Positions 6,555 to 9,484 of a stretch of DNA of 9,484 nt are shown here, piece after piece. The translations under genes and the position numbers were made by a program. Each line of letters opens with the position of its first letter. Within the stretch, counting starts at the first letter, position 1. Source of the stretch: Bacteroidota bacterium (GTDB taxonomy: Bacteria; Bacteroidota; Bacteroidia; NS11-12g; UBA955); the NCBI GenBank assembly GCA_005788145.1, contig SXYY01000128.1, positions 1-9,484 of the forward strand. Reading direction: 5' to 3'. The notes beneath the pieces were generated by a model. It was not told where the DNA came from and did not search any database. It saw only the letters and a list, made by a program, of their open reading frames with translations.

Positions 6555-6848
6555 TCAATTCAACGAAATGGGTGGTATCATTTGATCGGCCGAATTGTAG
6601 AACATCAGTTCGTGTACTAAAGGATTCAACCATTTGATGATTGGCATTTCCGACAATACCAACAATACATCAGATTCTGAATCAGCTTCAATGGTGCACC
6701 ACCATCTATCGACAGTATCGTTCACCGCGTACATGTGCAACACACCCCGTTCAAATAGCTCATCCACATATTGGCGCTGCTTCGGGATGAGTCGGGTCAT
6801 CTGTTCATTGATGGGTGCAATTTCACTTTCTACGAGAAACAACGGCAT
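6555..6848 (-). CDS. Small muconolactone delta-isomerase-like (ferredoxin-fold) protein, function unknown
   Basis: This 97-residue cytoplasmic protein has no signal peptide or membrane segment. It resembles the muconolactone delta-isomerase-like family of small dimeric alpha/beta-barrel proteins. It has an initial beta strand (PLFLVESEI, 2-10), a helix (about 14-33) ending in ELFERGVLHMYAV, a strand with RWWCTIEAD (48-56), a second helix (58-67), and MPIIKWLNPLVHELM (68-82), comparable to the QLPLF/YMDIEV region of the isomerases. The similarity is by eye and remote. No aromatic-degradation genes are nearby, so catechol catabolism is unlikely. The start is 5 bases after the asparaginase stop, so it is very probably co-translated as the last gene of the pyrR-pyrB-asparaginase operon. 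A YciI-like or stress-response barrel protein is an alternative. The specific role is not known. Confidence 0.65.
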   Translation of the reverse strand: MPLFLVESEIAPINEQMTRLIPKQRQYVDELFERGVLHMYAVNDTVDRWWCTIEADSESDVLLVLSEMPIIKWLNPLVHELMFYNSADQMIPPISLN

Positions 6849-6853
6849 ACGAT

Positions 6854-7894
6854 TTATGATAAAAGATGTTGCGGTGGAATTAAAGATGTAGCCTCGGAGT
6901 ATCCCACATGATTACCCGCAAAATTGGTATTTTTACAATGCCAGTGCGATGACAATTGTGCAACTTCTTTGGTTGTAATCAAATTGAGTTTGGTCAAAAT
7001 TTCTTGGGCTACTTGATACTGAGGACCCATTTTTCCATCGTCTATTTTGATGGCGATGCCCCATTTCTTGTGCGGAATTGCCAAACAATAAACACCGTCG
7101 GCCCCAGTTTTGCCAACAATCCTCCCCCTCGTTACCTCCATCAAATCGGTACAATAACGCTTTGAACCGGCTACCAATAAAGGATATTGGGCTACTGCTT
7201 TTACGATACGATTGCATACATCGGTTAGCTTGTTATCCTTCCAAGGCATTGGAGAAACCAAATTCTTGTAAGCCAGTGCCTGGTTGAACAAGGGCATGCC
7301 GAAAATGGGTGCTGAGCAACCATCTACACCCAACGCCAAACTGGATTCATCCATCTCATAAAACAATGCTGTAATGTTCTTGATTTGTTTATGCAAAGGA
7401 TGACTCGGCAATAAATAATCTGCGAGGTTAAGTTTTTCGTGTACACAATATGCCAAAAATCCCGCGTGCTTACCACTGCAGTTGTTGTGCATACAACTCG
7501 GTTCTTTGTTGGCCTTGACCAACGCCAAAAAATCCTTCTTTAAGGTGGGTTGCTGCGGACCGCATTTCAAATAATCGCTATTTAGCGATATACGTTTAAG
7601 CACCGAATTTACAACATCTAAGTGAACATCTTCTCCATTGTGCGACGCGCACATGATGGCCAATTCCTTGCTTGTAAAACCCATGGCATCGAATCCACCA
7701 GAAAGCAAAAATGGAATGTGCTGAAAGTATTTGAGGGCAGAACGGGGAAATGATACTTGTTGAATATCTCCTTCCGACCAAAGGACATCGCCTCGATCAT
7801 CCACCACACAAAAAGAACCCCGATGAAAACTCTCTACCACCTCTCCCCTGATGTTTTCAACCAAAATAGGGTTGCTTGAATTCAAGACTGTCAT
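6854..7894 (-). CDS. L-asparaginase of the Rhizobium etli AnsA type (Asparaginase_II family)
   Basis: This enzyme is predicted to hydrolyse L-asparagine to aspartate and ammonia. Its 346 residues align along their length with the Ser/Lys-dependent, zinc-containing asparaginase family typified by R. etli ReAV, not with the E. coli AnsA/AnsB family. The family residues are all present: S52 and K55 in FPRSALKYFQ, S84 in ASHNGE, C139 and K142 in NNCSGKHAGF (Cys/Lys metal site), C193 in GVDGCSAP, and K262 in GKTGADGVY, then IKIDDG (282-287). No signal peptide is seen, so it is cytoplasmic. The start (ATG 7892-7894) is 6 bases after the pyrB stop, and the next gene starts 5 bases after its stop. 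The operon suggests that the aspartate made here feeds the pyrB product; this is inference. Substrate specificity is assumed from the family. Confidence 0.9.
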   Translation of the reverse strand: MTVLNSSNPILVENIRGEVVESFHRGSFCVVDDRGDVLWSEGDIQQVSFPRSALKYFQHIPFLLSGGFDAMGFTSKELAIMCASHNGEDVHLDVVNSVLKRISLNSDYLKCGPQQPTLKKDFLALVKANKEPSCMHNNCSGKHAGFLAYCVHEKLNLADYLLPSHPLHKQIKNITALFYEMDESSLALGVDGCSAPIFGMPLFNQALAYKNLVSPMPWKDNKLTDVCNRIVKAVAQYPLLVAGSKRYCTDLMEVTRGRIVGKTGADGVYCLAIPHKKWGIAIKIDDGKMGPQYQVAQEILTKLNLITTKEVAQLSSHWHCKNTNFAGNHVGYSEATSLIPPQHLLS

Positions 7895-7900
7895 TGTTTG

Positions 7901-8830
7901 TTAAAGTCTTTGCTGTCCTAATAAAAATAGCACCGCCATTCGCACCGCCACGCCATTTTCAACCTGCTGCAGAATGATGCTTTGGTCGCTATCGGCAACC
8001 TCACTACTAATTTCCACCCCACGATTGATGGGACCTGGGTGCATGACACAAATTTCTTTGTCTAATTGCGCCAATCGGTCCATAGTTAATCCATAAAGAC
8101 GAGAATATTCCTTGAGCGATGGGAAATATCGCTGGTCTTGTCGCTCCAACTGTATTCGGAGCATATTCGCAACATCACACCAATTCAGGGCTTCGTCGAG
8201 GTTGTGAGATACCTTTACACCGAGGGCTGCGATGTGTTTGGGAATCAGTGTTGCGGGACCGCATACCATGACTTCTGCACCCAAAAGTTGGAGGCAATAA
8301 ATATTGCTCAAGGCTACACGGGAATGCAAAATATCGCCAACAATAACCACTTTTTTACCGGCTACATCGCCATATTGTTCGCGGATTGAATAGGCATCCA
8401 ACAAGGCTTGCGTGGGGTGTTCGTGGGTGCCATCGCCTGCATTCACGATTTGTGCATCGATGTGTTTGGAGAGAAATACGCATGCACCGGGGGCGGGATG
8501 CCGCATTACCACCATATCCACCTTCATGGACAGTATGTTATTTACCGTATCGATGAGTGTTTCGCCCTTTTTTACACTTGAAGATGAACTTGAAAAGTTG
8601 ACAATGTCTGCACCGAGACGTTTTTCTGCCAATTCAAAAGATACGCGGGTTCTCGTGGAATTTTCGAAGAACAAGTTGGCAATGGTAATGTCGCGCAACG
8701 CGGGTGTCTTTTTCACTGGGCCGTTGAGCAGTGATTTGAAATTGTCGGCTGTTTCAAAAATGGTTTGAATATGCGATGCACTCAATCCTTTGATGCCAAG
8801 TAGGTGCTTTATGGGTGCGTTCGCTGTCAT
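7901..8830 (-). CDS. pyrB: Aspartate carbamoyltransferase catalytic subunit (PyrB)
   Basis: PyrB joins carbamoyl phosphate and aspartate to give carbamoyl aspartate, the committed step of pyrimidine synthesis. From the chosen start it has 309 residues, the usual length. The carbamoyl-phosphate site is visible in FFENSTRTRVSF (54-65), the 80s loop is a serine run (80-85) ending VKKGE, and R110-H111, HPTQALLD (138-145) and HPGPINRG (264-271) follow. The aspartate-binding side shows R171 and RIQLER (225-230, R225 and Q227). The frame is open to an ATG at 8851, but the ATG at 8828-8830 overlaps the pyrR stop as ATGA and leaves out seven residues with no family match, so it is preferred. No pyrI regulatory gene is adjacent, so an unregulated trimer is likely. 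The asparaginase gene follows after 6 bases. Confidence 0.96.
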   Translation of the reverse strand: MTANAPIKHLLGIKGLSASHIQTIFETADNFKSLLNGPVKKTPALRDITIANLFFENSTRTRVSFELAEKRLGADIVNFSSSSSSVKKGETLIDTVNNILSMKVDMVVMRHPAPGACVFLSKHIDAQIVNAGDGTHEHPTQALLDAYSIREQYGDVAGKKVVIVGDILHSRVALSNIYCLQLLGAEVMVCGPATLIPKHIAALGVKVSHNLDEALNWCDVANMLRIQLERQDQRYFPSLKEYSRLYGLTMDRLAQLDKEICVMHPGPINRGVEISSEVADSDQSIILQQVENGVAVRMAVLFLLGQQRL

Positions 8831-9369
8831 TCTTTCTTGCTTAATAACCAAACTTGTTGTTGTTCATCGGTCCATTCCACTTTCACGTGTTCTCCCGTAC
8901 TTCGGGAATCGACCACAACGCCCACATAGTTGGGAGAAATAGGCAATTCACGCTGAAAACGACGATCGACCAATACCATCAGTTCTACTTGTTTTGGTCT
9001 GCCAAAACTCATCAATGCGTCGATAGAGGCTCGAACGCTTCTTCCCGTGTACAAAACATCATCGACCAAGATGATATTGAGATTTTCAGTTGAGAAGTTG
9101 ATGTTGGATTTTTTGGGCATGAAAATCTCGCCCCTTCCAATGTCATCGCGGAAAAAGGTATGATCCAATTCTCCGTATTTGAGGGAATTTTCGGGTTGAA
9201 TTTCGGTGATAAAATCGGCTAATTTCTTGGCCAAATTCACACCTCGGGGCTGCAATCCGATGATGGCAGACTGAGAAAAATCGCCATGCATCTCAATCAA
9301 TTGTAGCGCGAACCTCTTGATGATGAGGTTGAGTTTGTGCGTATTGATGAGCAGTTTAGGTTGGCTCAT
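8827..9369 (-). CDS. pyrR: PyrR-type bifunctional pyrimidine regulator / uracil phosphoribosyltransferase
   Basis: PyrR-family proteins bind uridine nucleotides and, in Bacillus, bind pyr mRNA to cause attenuation; most also convert uracil and PRPP to UMP. It has 180 residues. The PRPP-binding motif IILVDDVLYTGRS is at 99-111. GLQPRG (38-43), LDHTFFRDD (68-76), SFGRPKQVELMVLVDRR (121-137) and RELPISPNYVG (140-150) all fit PyrR instead of general UPRTases. The start at 9369 overlaps the upstream EVE-domain gene by 14 bases, and the stop overlaps pyrB in an ATGA. There is therefore no leader of its own that could form an attenuator directly before pyrR. Several positions linked to RNA binding in the Bacillus protein appear changed (see findings), so the regulatory role is less certain than the family assignment. 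Confidence 0.93.
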   Translation of the reverse strand: MSQPKLLINTHKLNLIIKRFALQLIEMHGDFSQSAIIGLQPRGVNLAKKLADFITEIQPENSLKYGELDHTFFRDDIGRGEIFMPKKSNINFSTENLNIILVDDVLYTGRSVRASIDALMSFGRPKQVELMVLVDRRFQRELPISPNYVGVVVDSRSTGEHVKVEWTDEQQQVWLLSKKE

Positions 9370-9484
9370 TGGATAACGATATTACAGTGTCAAATTCGTC
9401 TTTGGTTAGGGCGATGACCGACAATCGAGGTTGTCTAATCAATCCAATTTGGGCTAACCGAGGATCTGATTTCATGGTTTGAAG
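9356..9484 (-). CDS. EVE domain-containing protein, C-terminal fragment
   Basis: About 42 C-terminal codons of a gene entering from the right edge are open in this frame and end at a TAA (9356-9358). The residues, including KSDPRLAQIGLIRQPRLSV and ALTKDEFDTVISLSNE, match the C-terminal end of EVE-domain proteins (thymocyte nuclear protein 1-like), in which an IRQxRLSVMxL strand and a final helix close the PUA-like fold. EVE domains are thought to bind modified bases in DNA or RNA; the ligand here is unknown. An internal ATG at 9472-9474 lies inside the conserved part and is not the start. The end overlaps pyrR by 14 bases, so the two are probably on one mRNA. Identification is by motif recall from a short fragment. 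Confidence 0.75.
   Translation of the reverse strand, partial: LQTMKSDPRLAQIGLIRQPRLSVIALTKDEFDTVISLSNEPT

Noticed and set aside
8575..8592. Run of six serines in PyrB as a possible repeat expansion
   Set aside because: The serines are encoded by mixed codons and fall in the flexible 80s loop before KGE, where serine-rich sequence is normal for the family.
8412..8768. 118-residue plus-strand open frame
   Set aside because: It is antisense to the catalytic core of pyrB and has no features of a real protein family.
8831..8851. Seven-codon extension of pyrB
   Set aside because: The ATG at 8828-8830 forms an ATGA overlap with the pyrR stop and gives the standard protein length, while the extra residues have no family counterpart.
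1..9484. Search for tRNA, rRNA, CRISPR array, insertion sequence, phage or defence genes
   Set aside because: Nearly every base is in a recognisable housekeeping or metabolic gene; no repeat arrays, transposase motifs or RNA-gene structures were seen.

Overview
The window is an ordinary-looking chromosomal segment from a member of the Bacteroidota, probably a flavobacterium-like or related marine/freshwater lineage. The evidence is a secreted protein with a C-terminal type IX secretion (T9SS) sorting domain, a very large Bacteroidota-type signal peptidase I, separate nuoC and nuoD genes in a nuoABCD order, poor Shine-Dalgarno sequences, and TAnnTTTG promoter-like elements just upstream of several starts. 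I see no mobile element, CRISPR array, rRNA or tRNA. Coding density is very high: the only gaps over 50 bases are two divergent promoter regions (2137-2241 and about 4079-4170).

Layout. (1) 1-2136, minus strand: the 5' part of a complex I operon, nuoA-nuoB-nuoC-nuoD, with nuoD running off the left edge. (2) 2242-3030, plus strand: a secreted Reeler-like (choice-of-anchor V type) protein with a CxxCH motif and a T9SS tail, divergent from nuoA. (3) 3032-4078, minus: mltG, a membrane-anchored endolytic murein transglycosylase. It converges on the T9SS gene with one base between stops and diverges from dapB. (4) 4171-6551, plus: a two-gene unit dapB-lepB (lysine/diaminopimelate synthesis and signal peptidase I). 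(5) 6555-9484, minus: a tightly packed unit, EVE-domain protein (partial) - pyrR - pyrB - asparaginase - small muconolactone-isomerase-like protein, with overlaps or gaps of at most 6 bases throughout.

How the genes fit together. The nuo genes encode the peripheral-arm subunits B, C and D and membrane subunit A of NADH:quinone oxidoreductase. MltG, DapB and LepB all serve envelope construction. In the last operon the asparaginase makes aspartate, which is the substrate of the aspartate carbamoyltransferase encoded immediately upstream, so the operon may link asparagine breakdown to pyrimidine synthesis. The best leads for a second look are this asparaginase-pyrimidine coupling with its uncharacterised small partner, the single haem-type motif in the T9SS protein, a calcium-loop-like insert in LepB, and promoter elements so close to start codons that leaderless or near-leaderless mRNAs are suggested. 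I do not see clear evidence for a wholly new system.
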